This document shows positions 1 to 18,351 of a DNA stretch of 64,000 nucleotides, piece after piece. Within the stretch, counting starts at the first letter, position 1. Each line of letters starts with the position of its first letter. Origin of the DNA: Clavelina lepadiformis (Eukaryota > Chordata > Ascidiacea > Aplousobranchia > Clavelinidae); assembly GCF_947623445.1 (NCBI RefSeq), contig NC_135241.1:23438501-23502500 (forward strand). Direction: 5' to 3'. The position numbers and the translations under genes were made by a program. The notes beneath the pieces were generated by a model, which had not been told where the DNA came from, made no database searches, and saw nothing but the letters and a program-made list of their open reading frames with translations.

Positions 1-5938
<5,938 letters not shown>

Positions 5939-6613
5939 TCGATTTGCAAACTTTTATGAAGCTGGTTTTAATTTAAATCTTGCATTGTCTCGTTTTCTTT
6001 TGACTGTATTCGTTTCACCACCAATTGTCCATGTTTTTTCAATTGCATGTTTTTGTAGAATCTTCTTCGGTTATTAATTATTCTTCATATACTGACGTAA
6101 GGTTCATGCTTGTATTAATTGTCCTAATTGTGCTTTATTGTTTAGTTATATTTTTATATCACTGTGTAAATTATGTTGAATCTTACTTTAATGTAAAATC
6201 AATGTCAAAGTTTCTGCTGAAATACTTTCTTCAGCACCTTTATGGCGTAAACGTTTTGCGTGTTTTAAACAAGTTTTTTTATTTTGCTCGTTAAAAGTAA
6301 TAAATTTCCAACAAAACCTCCGTTCTTTTTCTTCTTTCCATGTGTTCTACCAACAACTATATGTGCTCTACGGGCGTATAGGAGAATATTTGTTACTGAG
6401 CTAGTTTCCTGTCGCGTAAACTGACGACAAGCTTATTGCTACGCAACATCTGGACGCAACGGCCGCTAGATTGTCTCCATATACTAGGGCTGGTATAAGT
6501 GTACCGTATATTTGGGAGGTAGTCTGCACGTTTCATGGATGCACGTTGCGCCGATCTGCAGTTAAGGCCGTTCAGTTAAACGCAAAGTAGAAATTCTAAA
6601 GTTTTTTAGAAGA
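5939..6613. other. ABCC5-like 3' UTR and short intergenic/promoter region
   Basis: AT-rich 3' UTR up to the AATAAA at 6299, then about 310 bp before the JmjC gene's start. No other coding pattern is seen. The short distance means the JmjC promoter must lie here or overlap the upstream 3' UTR. Confidence 0.5.
6299..6304 (+). terminator. poly(A) signal of the ABCC5-like gene
   Basis: AATAAA about 360 bp after the stop codon. It is the first canonical signal downstream and lies before the next gene's start. Confidence 0.6.
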
Positions 6614-9600
6614 ATGAATGCAATTAAAATCAGGTTTATTTTGTCTTACATCATAGTGGTAAGTTATTGTTACAGTTAACAAAGAGCTTCAGTTTCTTGT
6701 CTTCTAGCTTTCATGTCTGTCAAGTATGGTCAATCTGCACGTTACAAAATCTTATAGCATCGCGAAAACAACCGTATTATTTTCTCAGGTTCTGTTCTTA
6801 TCACGTGCTGTTGAAAGTCATGACAATTTGCAAGGTCATATGGAACCGCTAGGGAGCGCCGGGTCGTACTTTAATGTGCCATTAGAAAACGAGTTTCCTA
6901 GCACTCGCACGTTTTTTAATAACTATGTTGTGCCGGGTATCCCGCTTTTAATGAAAGGTGTGTTAGTAGATTCAACACCCGTCAAACAATGGTAAGTGCA
7001 TAAGAATTACCACGTTATTTATACACTAATTCACGGTAAGAAGTCGACTAACCGTGTTAGTTTGTAAAATTCCACTTCCTTCATGTGTGTGTGTCTGTGT
7101 GTGTGTGTGTATGTGTGTGTGTGTGCAAAATTCCACTTCCTTCATGTGTGTGTGTATGTGTGTGTGTGTGTGTGTAGTGTGTGTGTGTACTGTGTAGTGT
7201 TTAGATTACACCTTCTCCATTTAAATCGCACTTCCATGCAGTCGCTGCTTTATCCGTGGTTGCTCATCTGGCAAAATGGTGGCTGCAACGTAACGTTGAT
7301 GTATACACGGACTGGCGTCATCGTAGTAGCGTGGAATGTAGATTTAACTTCGATATAATTGCAAGTTAACCAGAACGTCTATTTAATGAGAAGTTAAGAC
7401 ATAAGGTTTGACCACCTCTTATTGAGAAGTTCTACACAATCACAATATATTGTTGATTATTATTGGTTATGGCAATCTGTGTCTTATCATAAAAAACACC
7501 GCGTAAAAGAATGGTAATAGAAAATCCTTTTTAGTGCCAACGATTACATCATAAGTCGCAGCATATGAACCGGGTAAGTGAAAACTTAACGAAAACACGG
7601 GTTTTATAGGAACGATTCCTTCTTCGTCAGTCACCCTGACTCGGTTGAAGAGGTGATCGTTGAAAAAGGAAAGAAAGAGATTCGTGTGAAGCCAAAAGTT
7701 AAAGTTCCATTTCGAGATTTTGTGACTGAATACAAGTCGAACGATATTTACATGGTCAATGAGGTTCCACAATTCTTGAGGTGGGTTTGTTGAAGACGTT
7801 TTACTAGAAATAGTTGCTGACTGGAGATGCTTGATTTCTATACATAGCTTATACAATGTATATACTGCAGCTCTGTTTGTTTGAGCTGAATACAGCTTTT
7901 CCCAATTTTACCGCATGTGCCATATCTAGTATTTCAATCTGGTGTTGGATTTTGTAACAATACTTATTGAAAAAAAAATTTATTTAGACACGATGTTGAA
8001 TTGCCGGAACCACTGCAATGCGAAGCAATCGAAAAAGATTTAATTGCAAATGTGAGTTGACATAACAAAAAGAGTGCGGTAAGGTTTTAACTTACCTGCA
8101 AAATTCTGCAAACCAAAACTCATAAAACCATTCCAATCTTGCTTTGACTACAACAATTTCTTGTTCCTTATTGGTTACATCAGTAAATAATTTCAGGTTA
8201 TGTGGTTTAGCAACGGAGGTACCAAGTCTGTTCTCCATGCAGATGAATACAACAACGTCATATGCCAGTACCGAGGAAGCAAGAGAGTTGTCCTTATCAA
8301 CATGCTTACAACTGATGACGTAAGCGGTACCATTTCATGAGCATTGAGCTACCTTTGTACTGTTCAAAACTAATCCATACCAGCTTGGTTACAGCCTATT
8401 TTAGGCTAATTGCATTATTGTAGTATACAATACTTTGTTACCCGGTCCGGTGAAAGAACTTTGCGTTTCTTGAGGTGGGTTTCCCAAAGAAAATTTGTAG
8501 TTTTTTGTGCTGCGTTACTGCTTCGTCTAACTGTTATATGTTTTAGTCTAATTAAGATTCTTAGTTTATTAAAATACATAACAATTACGAAGTACAAGAA
8601 AATAGAATCAATCTGAAAATGTTCTTGAAAGATTGATTGCAGGCAGAGATTTATGATGGTCATGATGTCACAGAAACAATTTAAAAATATTAATAGTTAC
8701 TGAATAATTGAATCTAGGATTGGGACAAGGAGATCATAGACAAGGTTGGAGCTTATTCTGGTGTCGACGTTGACGCCGTGAATTATATGAAATATCCTTC
8801 ACTTGCACGCACAAGATATGGAATAGTGGACATGTCAACCGGAGATTGCTTATTTATTCCTTTACTGTGGTAAGCCCTAACCCCAACCGGTTACATGCAG
8901 TCCATAATAGCCTTCAGATAACAAATGGAAGAAATAGCAAACGTGCTAAGGTGCATTTTGAGTTTGAGTAGACTTATCGCGCTCGGAATTCTATTTACTC
9001 GAGAAAAAAGAAATTCGCATCACCTTGCCTTGATAAGGTATGACGTAAACTTAATTGACGTCACCGCCTTTATGACGTCATAGGTATCATCAGGTAAATT
9101 CTTTCGGAAATAATCTTGCGATAAATATTTGGTTCGTTGATGCCGGATCCCGCCACGTGGATCTCACGGAGGAGAGATGTGGAAAATTTTGTAGTCGTCC
9201 AACGTTGGACCAATACCGATTTGAACAGGAAAATTCCGGTAAGCTACTGCTGCAGCGATATGTCGTTTGAAGGCAAATCACGCTATTTTAACGTTTGTAG
9301 ATGCAGCAAGCGACTATCTTGACTCTTCAGTTGTTAAAGGGAGTCAACCTCCACTGTCGTGAGTGCAATGTTTCGCACGTTGTCAGACTTATAATTTCAT
9401 TGGCAGAATCTGAACATCTTGTGTCATGCTTTAGAATTAAGATCCTTCTATTATTGAAAGAAAAAAAGAAAATTTCCACGGAAGACGTTCTGAAATGGAT
9501 CAAAGACTTGGTGAGAGAAGCGGCATTTAGGATTAGCAACTTGTTAAAGCAATTGTGATGCTTGGCATGACTTGATATTTTGTAACCTTTCGCTCATAGA

Positions 9601-10182
9601 GAAATGACTTAAGAAACCCACGTGATCTATCGTCACGCATCATTGCAACGATGGATATTAACAGGAATGGCGTCGTAGATGTTGAGGATTATAAACGAAT
9701 AACGAAAGATGAACAGGTACAGGCCTAATTATTTGTCTTCAATGCTGAAGATACTGTAGACTACAATGTACATTTACTGACCATGTTATCTGAAACATAT
9801 ACTTTTAAAATCCATTATCTTGGTATTGGTGGGTAAATTATAGGAAAACTACATTACAAATGAAACTTATTTTTCAATTTTTGACAGACCTTTCTGAACA
9901 TAGCCAATGAAGTTGATTACGCGCTTAACAAGTATATTGATGTGCAACCGCTAGCGCTCGTGAGGGAGCAGAAGTTGGTAATGAAAAGTCTGCATTTATA
10001 AATATTTTATCTAAAAAAAGAAAAAGTAAGATATATTGTAAGGATTACTTTTAACGTTTTAGAAATTGACGCGTTTGTTGGTTCAACGTGGCCTTCTAAC
10101 AGTGGAGAAAGCATCTCTATTTTATGGGAAGAAGATCATGGAAAACGAAAGAGTTCTTGGGGCCACAAAATCTGAACTATGA
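6614..10182 (+). CDS. Secretory-pathway JmjC (cupin_8) dioxygenase with EF-hand and KDEL-like tail
   Basis: Predicted Fe(II)/2-oxoglutarate oxygenase of the JmjC/cupin_8 class; the substrate is unknown. Twelve exons give 457 aa: 6614-6658, 6789-6991, 7610-7780, 7988-8051, 8197-8319, 8718-8869, 9084-9238, 9301-9358, 9435-9510, 9600-9716, 9888-9977, 10063-10182. The first exon splices in phase to make a signal peptide (n-region MNAIKIR, hydrophobic core ILSYIIVVLFL). The JmjC core shows GGTKSVLHADEYNN, with the metal-binding H-x-D and Thr/Lys positions for 2-oxoglutarate, and a distal His in LLWYHQVNSFGNN; the double-stranded beta-helix looks complete. An EF-hand loop DINRNGVVDVED (exon 9600-9716) suggests calcium binding. 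The protein ends KSEL, close to the KDEL retrieval signal. Signal peptide plus KSEL argue for an ER-lumen hydroxylase and not a nuclear histone demethylase (inference). A (TG)n tract lies in intron 2. Confidence 0.88.
7083..7200. repeat. (TG)n microsatellite in JmjC gene intron 2
   Basis: Two long TG/TGTA tracts separated by a repeated 'caaaattccacttccttca' unit, so the microsatellite and its flank are partly duplicated. An open frame of V/C codons runs through it but is an artefact. Confidence 0.9.
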
Positions 10183-11089
10183 CGAAAGATTGATGATCGT
10201 TTTTAATTTGTTTGATTTTTTAGCAATCGGTACTGCGTTTCGTCTTCATCTTTGTAGTGATTTCCACTTAAATAGAATATTGCTAAATGCAAACAAAGCA
10301 TTTTTTTTGCAAAAGTTTTTGCTTTTCAAAAAACGTTTCCGCATTGTCTCTTTAAGAGACCAATGCTTTCGAATAATTAATTGTAGAACTGGTTCTCCAG
10401 ACAAGATATGAGCAGTTATGAATGTTCTCGTTTTAACCAACCAAGGTGACCCTTCTAAGAACCTGCAAGGTGTCGCTTCTTGACGACGTAATTTTTCACC
10501 CCGAAGAAAACTTCCCGTCGTATCATCGAGGTCTGAGTGATGGATAAGATCCATAGCAGGTGTAGATGACTGATTGATAGCTTTCAGGAAGTGAATCCAA
10601 TCTGCTTCTTGGAATAAAACCCGGTGGTGGAATCGAAAAATTTAGTTTGGTAAAAACTTACCGTGAAGGAACGGCCTTGTTTCAGCAGTAGTGACAAGTA
10701 ATGCGAGCTAACAAATGGTTGGTTATGTCAGCTTACATTAATCACTGAATTTACATGATGTAAGCTAGTAAAAGTGTGCCCGTCTATGCGTATTCACTAA
10801 GTGTAGGTTAACAAAAGTGTGCAAAGTTGACACAAAGTTCTGTCTAACTATGTTTTGGAAAGTTTGTAACGAAAAACTTAGCCAAGTGTTCATAAATTTA
10901 TGGTCGGTAGATGTTTTATTTCTTATCTATATATGTTACGAGAACAGGTCGGAATGCAAAATTTTTTAAGGAAAATACTTACGTAAAATTGCTAAGCATT
11001 TTCACTTATAATGCTATAAGTGTTAACTTTAAACTTACGTTCAAACACGTTCAGTTAAGCTTCATAGGGGAGCAGGCCACTACGACACC
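10183..11089. other. Intergenic region between JmjC and SLC17-like genes
   Basis: Holds the JmjC 3' UTR (candidate AATAAA at 10613) and about 470 bp of AT-rich sequence before the transporter's start. No convincing exon is seen on either strand. Confidence 0.5.
10613..10618 (+). terminator. Candidate poly(A) signal of the JmjC gene
   Basis: AATAAA about 430 bp after the stop codon. It is the best canonical signal before the next gene. Confidence 0.4.
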
Positions 11090-14000
11090 ATGCAAGGCAA
11101 GAACGAGAAAATTTATTCCAGCAACGGAAGCAGGCCGGTCTTGAAGAGGCAAACATCCACGACTTCTTCCAGGATGAGGAAGATGGAGAGCTGGATAGAA
11201 TGTCGCTTCGTCCTAACCGGCCTCTTCTTCTTCGGACTGATGAACCTGTACATGATGCGGGCGAATCTCAGCGTTGCCATGGTAGCAATGGTAAACTCGA
11301 AGCAGACGGCGACGACAAAGAATCAGACCATTACTGAGTGCAACTTGGATCAAAGCAAACAAGTTACATCGGACTTCATGAACGTGACAGAGGTTCGTGT
11401 GAACTGGTGCATGACTTGTCAGTTATCACCTTGCCTTATCCAGTTTTAATTAAAAGCCTTCAGTTCAAGAAGAGTCTTGAGTTGACTAAAAAGTCTTTGC
11501 TTTGGTTAGGACTTCACGCATTTGTCATGATAGTTTGTTTTTAAATGTTTCGGTTCCGTTTTCTTTTTTAGGATGATCCCTTCGAGCATCAGACAGCACC
11601 CACCTTCGACTGGGACCCTGCAACTCGCGGTTGGATACTCGGTGCTTTCTTTTACGGTTACTGCACGACCCAGATCTTAGGCGCTTATCTGGAGCACAGA
11701 TTTGGTGGCAAAATTGTATTTGGTTCAACCGTGTTTCTTGCCTCTGTTCTAACCCTTCTCACGCCCACCATGGCTAAGCTGGGCCCAGGAGCGCTAGTTG
11801 CAACCAGGGTGATGCTAGGAGTTGTGCAGGTAGGTACCGTTGTCGTAATACGCGGTAATAAAAATAACTTGTACTGATGGTAAAAAGCTTAAATTTGATC
11901 CCTATAATTGCTAGGGGCCGATGTACCCAGTCCATCACGGAATGTGGGGCAAATGGGCCCCGCCGTTGGCTCGATCTCGGCTTATCTCATTCGCCATAAC
12001 AGGTTGGGACATCTTTGAATTTAAATTATTTTTGCCGAAAAAAAGGAAGTTAGTTAGAGGCTGTTTAAACTTGTATTAGTAGGCAATATACCGTACCGTA
12101 ACATTATTCTTCTATACAAATGCCGCAAATTGTTTGAAGATAAACGTTCAAAGCCATATAAGTTTCGACCTTTGCACTTCCTACTCAGGCACCTACACTG
12201 GTACCGTCATTTCTTACAACCTGTCCGGGTACCTGGCCAGGTATGGATTCGCCGGCGGATGGCCATCGATATTCTACGTCGTAGGTGAATTGCTGCTGCA
12301 GTTGATGGTTTTTTAAACTTTAACAGCCTTAAAACTGGGCTGTTTATGCTGTAGGTTGCTGTGGTCTCGTTTGGTGCATCTTCTGGGCGATTTTCGCGTT
12401 CGATTCGCCGGCAAAACATCCACGAATATCGGAACGCGAGCGGCGTTTCATCGAGCAATCTATTGGGACCTACAACGACGTAATTATATTAAGATTTGAG
12501 TTTGTGGGAGTTCTAACAATAGGCTCAAACTCGCAGCAAATCATGATGTTATCATTTTCTGTAGTCTACTTTTTAAAAGTTATAATTAAAATAGAAACTT
12601 TTGAATTTGCCGATTAGGACGGCATACATTTACGTACAGAACTGTCATTGGAGTTTTGTTACACTTTAGAAAGACGAAATGCCCGCTATTCCCTGGAAAG
12701 GCATTTTTTCTTCCACAATTTTCTGGGGACTTTTCCTCGGACATTTCTGTTCAAATTACGGAGTCTACAACCTGCTCACCAACTTGCCTTCCTACATCGA
12801 CCAAGTTTTCTCTTTCGACTTAAAAACGGTAAAAACCAATCAAGCATCGATGACAAAACCAAAAATCCGTGATAATAAGAAAATTTAAAACCTGTCGATA
12901 CATAAACTGTTTCAAGAATTTTGTCTTTTAAAGATTTTTTTTTATTCTGGCAGAGTAGCGCGATGGCCGCCATCCCGTTTACTTCCATCTGGTTCTTCAC
13001 GACGATCGCAGGGTACATGGCTGATTTCCTCCGAGAGCGCGGATGGATGAAAACTCTCAACGTTCGAAGACTCATGATTGCAATCGGTTGGTCTTCTATT
13101 TTTTAATATTTTGAATTCTCTTTTTGTGGGAATTTCTTTATTTTTCTGTTTATTGATTTGTTCATACTAACCAAATGACTCGACTTGACTTGAGTCTTAA
13201 AAATCGAATGACTCGACTTGCGAATCGAGTTTGATGACTTGGTTACGACTCTGATTCATTTATTTAGGTGGTGTTTGTAAAGTTGTATGCTATCGGTCAC
13301 CTCCACATTATTTTTATATCTGCGGTGACATTGCAAAAATTTATACCTCAAGCAATTTTATTTTTATTTTTTAGCTCAATTCGTCCCAGGCATATGTCTC
13401 ATCGCTGCAGGGTATCTTGGCTGCAACCCAGTCGCTGCTATAACCATGGTCGCCCTGGCTGCTGGATTTGGAGGGTTTGCTACTCCCGGGTTTAAAGTAA
13501 GACAGGAATAACCTTTTAAGAATAATTCCAAATGTAAAGAAACCTTTTCAAAAATTATCACGGACCATGGATCTAACCTAATTGTACATTCAAAGTAAAC
13601 ACGCTGCCATTTTGATATCATTCAAAGGTTTGCCACGTTGAAATTGCGCCGCGATATTCTGGAATCTTATACTCGCTCACAAATACGTTTGCCACCATGT
13701 CCGGCCAAGTGTCACCGTTGGTGGCCGGTTACGTCACTGGAAATGTGAGTTTATTTGACAAAATTTTCGCTTTAAAGCGCTGAGAAGCGAACAACTCCGT
13801 AAATATTTAAAGTTTATTAAGTTTGTTGAGAAATTTTAACATTTTCGTGCGTTCATTAATGAATTTATAATCAAATAGGTCCTAGACGTCCATCAAGCAT
13901 GGCGTATTGTGTTTTTCGTGGGCGCCGGTATATCGGTGCTGGGTGGTGTGATAGTTTTGTCGACACTTAACACCGATGTACAGTCTTGGGCGAAAATCGA

Positions 14001-14106
14001 GGAAGATTTCTATGTCGATGACGAAACAAGGCTTAAGAAAACATCTAGCGCCGCCAGCGAATTCGATGAGATTGGTGAAAGCGAGTTCAACTCTGAGAAG
14101 GTTTAG
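11090..14106 (+). CDS. SLC17-like: SLC17-family (sialin/phosphate transporter-like) major facilitator
   Basis: Twelve-helix major facilitator of the SLC17 family, which moves organic anions such as sialic acid, glutamate, urate or phosphate across lysosomal, vesicular or plasma membranes. Ten exons give 542 aa: 11090-11392, 11572-11829, 11915-12002, 12189-12284, 12355-12479, 12670-12828, 12954-13086, 13375-13496, 13628-13744, 13879-14106. Family marks: the first helix with [14 protein letters not shown]; an N-glycosylated lumenal loop between TM1 and TM2 (several N-x-T/S); [47 protein letters not shown] in the central loop; [20 protein letters not shown] in the second half. The DIAP-like pattern and 'NTFAT' resemble sialin (SLC17A5) more than the vesicular glutamate transporters, but the exact orthologue and substrate cannot be settled by eye. 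The start is the first Met after an upstream stop and gives a basic Ser/Thr-rich cytosolic N-terminus; the C-terminus is acidic. Confidence 0.92.
13165..13256. repeat. GACTCGACTTG-type simple repeat
   Basis: Degenerate tandem copies of a GACT(C/T)GACTTGA unit in the SLC17-like intron between exons ending 13086 and starting 13375. Low-complexity sequence without coding potential. Confidence 0.6.
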
Positions 14107-15294
14107 TTTAGATGGTGGGTCTGGACTCTGGAGTATGAAGCACTGAGTCAAGGGTATAATAGCAAATGTATGTTTATCTGTGGAGAATCATTTCAGTTAC
14201 GTTTTATTGTAAGTAAATGGAAAAAGTAGCTTTCGCAAAGTTTTCGTCTCCCATTTGTTAGGTTTTATTGTGCCATTATTTGAAAGTGACATCCAGGCAT
14301 GTTTTTGTACAGTTTTGTAATTGTCCTCTATTTATGTGGCCACAAGAGTGTTGCAATCCAAACAAACAATTTTCTCCTAAACTGCAAGCGAATGTATTTT
14401 TGTAAGAGTTTGGTGCTGCTCTAAAAAGCCACTTATAACCTGGTGCGGAATTTGCCTCAAAATTCTTTCTTTTTGACTTGGTAATTTAATCCCGTCTTAT
14501 GGGAAGGAAGTTATACTCGGTATAATAATTGATGCTTCTGCCGGATGTGGAAGCTCGAAATGCGGCAGGACGTGGCAGAAGTTATCGATCTGGTGTATAT
14601 ACGCGCCTATTAATCAGAAGGTATAATGCTGTGAGTTGCATTTGGGCCACTCTGCACAAAACCCGGCCAAAACTTGCAGCGGTTTACTTTATGTTGTAGA
14701 TAGAGAAGCGCTTGTCATCATCATATACAGAACTAAGTTGTGAGACTATTTGAAGTTAATTTCATATCTGCTTTAGCATTCGCTGTACATAGTCATCAAA
14801 TCAACATAATCACTTCCATGCGATCTAAGTGCAATACCGTGTTTGAATTATATATAGAATGTATATTGAATTTCAGTATTGTTGAAAGTGTTATGTATCC
14901 CTGAAATGTTGTCGTTGTAATTATTGCTTTATGCCTGCGTAATACTACACATCAGTTCTGTATGTTGGTACAACGAATGTATATTGCTGTATTCGGCATA
15001 AATGGGAACAATACTGACGTGTGCAAAATATTGGCATCATATTTACTATATAATAAAATAATTGAAAGTTATAAAAAGCAAAGTAAAAGGCGCTTTAAAA
15101 GCTGAAACTGAAGCGGGAAAAGATTGATAATAACAACTAAAACAATCGGCTGCTGCACTTCACACCTTCGTTGGACTTTAGTTCAAACGTGACCATTGGT
15201 CGGTCCGAGCAAGGAAAGCCAAGGCATTTACCTTGACTCCGGTTTTGCGGTTATTATGGCACCGAATAAAGTCTTCCCGAAGAACGTCACATTT
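14107..15294. other. Convergent 3' flanks of the SLC17-like and EGF/sushi genes
   Basis: Non-coding AT-rich stretch between two convergent stop codons. AATAAA at 15052-15057 could serve the SLC17-like transcript. No exon is seen. Confidence 0.5.
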
Positions 15295-18200
15295 TCAATT
15301 GTGATCGACGGTTTCAAAAGAAAGTTCGACTTGGTCGTCGTTTTCTCTCGCTTTCGCCTTCTTCTCCTTTTTGACGCAATAATCGGTGACGAAACAAGCA
15401 ATAATGGAAATGATAATGAAACTACTTACGGCAGAGGCGCCAAGCGCGACTCGAAAACCGAGTTCTATAAAATAAAAAGCAATATTACTGAGAATTGTAA
15501 AACAACAGACTAGTTTATTGTTACGGAGGCTACAACTAATCGTCACTCTATAAATACGAAAATATGATATACCAAAGTTCTAAAGTTTTCTCGATCAAGA
15601 ATTTGCATCACTGCGCTATATGCGTTCATTTACATGTTACCGATGATATCGATGTAACATGAATCGCCTCCTGGCTCCTGCGGGCAGTGCAAAGATCGAA
15701 AAGTGTAAGACGCCTGTTTCGCCAGCGCCACACCCAGGTTGCTAAACTGTTGAGCCCCCCAACGCTACTTACCCATGCCACACGAGACATCGGACGCCGA
15801 CCAACCTTCTAGCCCACATTCAACAACAGGCACGGCCGCCTCACCCGTCGAAGGGTCTAGAAGCTCGTAATATCTGGGAAAGAAAATGGCTATTATGATG
15901 AATTTTAGCAAAATTATGATGGCACTCAGATTCTCTTCATTTCACATAAAAACAATTTAATCGTAGCAGTCAATAGGGTGAGGTGTCAATAGGGTGTCAA
16001 TAGGGTGTCAATAGGTCAATAGGGTGATGCTATTTGGTTCACATAAGTAAATTACTTGCCTTTGGCATCCAAATTCTATAGTGGTCTTGTAGGGCAATTC
16101 ATTCGACGGATTCGTAACAACTCTTCCATCTGGAAGAGTGATCGTTCTTGTCCCCAGCACTGGGGTACTGGGCATGTCGTACAGGCGGCACGTGATCACT
16201 AAATATGACGTATATTGTCATTTCTATATAGAAAGTGGTTTTTGAATCTGATACTCTTGTTCAACAGTTCATTGTGACGTATGTAGGCTAAACTCATTTT
16301 CGTACGATACTTTGGATTAGAGCTTTAAAAGCATGGCCTTTATTGTCCGAAGTTTGGGGAGAAATAATAAAAAAATTTTGAAGAGTTTCTCGGTTTGCTA
16401 AGACAGGAACCTGTTTTAAACCAAAGTTTACTAAGCAAGGACCAAATTATCCTTTCTGAGTCAAGAAAACAACAGAATTGCAGTTTGCTGCCAAGTTTTG
16501 AAAATTTTGCCATTAAACTTTTTACGTGTCGCATGTAAAGCAACAAATAACCGATTGTGCGAGTAACAAACGAGAAAAGTTTCTTGACCTTGAGCAGGCC
16601 CGTTACTAAAGTTCCTTGTATCTCCAGAAAGAGGTCCTTACAGTTTCCAATATAAAATCAGCGTATTCAGTCTGAGTCTATTAAATGGCAAACGGCCCAC
16701 ATTTAGGGGAAAACTCACAGAGAATGCAGCAAGCAAAGTTATTCAATTGTAGCTCAAGCGTTTGGTTAAAAAATGCTGGGGGAAAAATCTTTGCAAAACT
16801 TACCTTCACAAATCCTTCCCTTGCCCTTGTACCCTTCCAAGCAGGCACACCTGAAACCGGGCACCGTTTCAATACATTGCGCTTGTGGCGAGCAGTCGTC
16901 AAGGTCCGAAGAGCATTCATTGACATCTTATAAACAATTATGTATTTTTTTCACAAACAAGATCGGCATCAAATCGCATTTTAATAACCAACTTTCCAAC
17001 AGTTAAAATAATTTTTCACAAAGTTTAAGACTTTTGTACCTACAACAGTTCCAACAAACTGAACTTTTGACCCAGGTCCAAATATAGCCTCAATCGAAGC
17101 GTCGGTTGAAAATATCCTCTGGACAGCGTCATTAAAATATTTCGCCTGTGCTGTGCTGTTGATTGGCGGGGAGGGTCGATCCAGGTAGATTGAAAAGAAA
17201 ATTCTAATATTTGTTGCGTCTTGTTGGTCTACAGACGATCCAACTTCACGTACACTTGCACTGGTGCTTCTTATCTGGTGCATGTGAAGATTGTTTCATG
17301 AATAATGATCTAGTAATTGCCTAAATGACTTTACAGAGTATCACTGATGCTTGTAAAGCTCTTCCAAGTTTCTATTATCCAATCATATTATGACGTCATA
17401 TTAACAAACTCAACGCCATCTCTTTAACAACTGAGTATTCGTACAGAACCTAAACTCTGTATAGCCTGTATGTTATTTACCATGTCGTTTACGGCCGTAA
17501 TATTCGTTGAGGTCGTGTTTTGGGAATTTTCGTTCCGATAAGTGATGTTTCCGTCTAGTCTTAGTAATGTGACCTCACAGAAGAGTCCACTGTAACCTAG
17601 CGCGCATGAGCATCGCGCGCACACACCCGTGCTTTCGACGTCACAGCTTCCTCCGTTTAGACACTGGATAGGTCTGGCTACCACAAGTGATAAACAAAAT
17701 TGAACCGGGAAATTAACGGTTCGGGTATCCTAGATAATGCGTTATATTCGAATTTCAATTATTACAACCTGTTTATAATGTAATCGCTGTCTCTAAGGTT
17801 ACAGCGAGGTTACAACATTGCTTAATGCCAATTTCTACATAAAGTTAGACATTTGCACAAGCCCTTTGTGGACGTATGTCCGCTATATGCCAACTGTATT
17901 GAGGTTTCTGTGTTAATATTATAATGCATTACTTACTAGTTGTACTGATGGTTTTCACCGTAGTGCTAGGCTGGGCGACCACGAATTGAGAAAGCGAGTA
18001 AAGTGCTGTGCAAACAAAAGTTTAACGAAGTGAAAATAAGTCGACGAGAAAGTTGTAAATTGTAAAAAATCTTGCTATTGCGCCCCAGTGTAAATAAACA
18101 CAAAGCATTTTGCCGTTTAAGACAAACTGGTGTACTGTAATGCACAGTGGGTTTTAGTTATTAGCTTTCAGCCAAGCTCTGTATCAGTTTACTGAGATTC

Positions 18201-18351
18201 AATACTGATTAATTACTGTTCAATTTATTCTACTACAAAAGCTATTTTTATTATTTTCAATTCAGAAAATTTCACGTAAAGCAAAGAACTGTCTTATTCT
18301 ATCCACAATTTAATCAGAATTCTTACCTGTCAGGTAAAACACAAAAGCCAT
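15295..18351 (-). CDS. Type I membrane protein: EGF, SEA-like, calcium-type EGF, sushi, TM
   Basis: Cell-surface protein not assigned to a known orthologue. Eight exons (5' to 3') give 364 aa with consistent phases: 18351-18327, 18005-17937, 17677-17445, 17274-17040, 16926-16804, 16198-16060, 15873-15773, 15464-15295. Exons 1-2 encode a signal peptide (MAFVFYLTALYSLSQFVVAQ). Exon 3 carries an EGF module with CLNGGSC and CSCALGYSGLFC. A segment of about 110 residues with N-glycosylation sites and the pattern FFSIYLDRP...FNDAVQRIF is SEA-like. Exon 5 is a DVNEC-type EGF with six Cys. Exons 6-7 form one sushi/CCP module with four Cys. Exon 8 has a TM helix (SSFIIISIIACFVTDYCV), a Lys-rich stop-transfer and an acidic tail of about 30 residues. 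The 3' splice partner of exon 6 demands a GC donor. Adhesion or recognition is a reasonable guess from the modules, not shown. Confidence 0.82.
15968..16026. repeat. Minisatellite of the unit GTCAATAGGGT
   Basis: About five tandem, slightly length-variable copies of (t)gtcaataggg in the intron between exons 6 and 7 of the EGF/sushi gene, some 35 bp from the GC-type donor. Confidence 0.85.

Noticed and set aside
7083..7358. Open frame on + through the TG repeat
   Set aside because: The frame is mostly (TG)n reading as Val/Cys. JmjC exons 2 and 3 splice directly across it in phase, so it is intronic.
9301..9558. Continuous open frame on + as a single exon
   Set aside because: The true frame uses 9301-9358 and 9435-9510 with a 76-bp GT-AG intron; only that model keeps the JmjC protein open.
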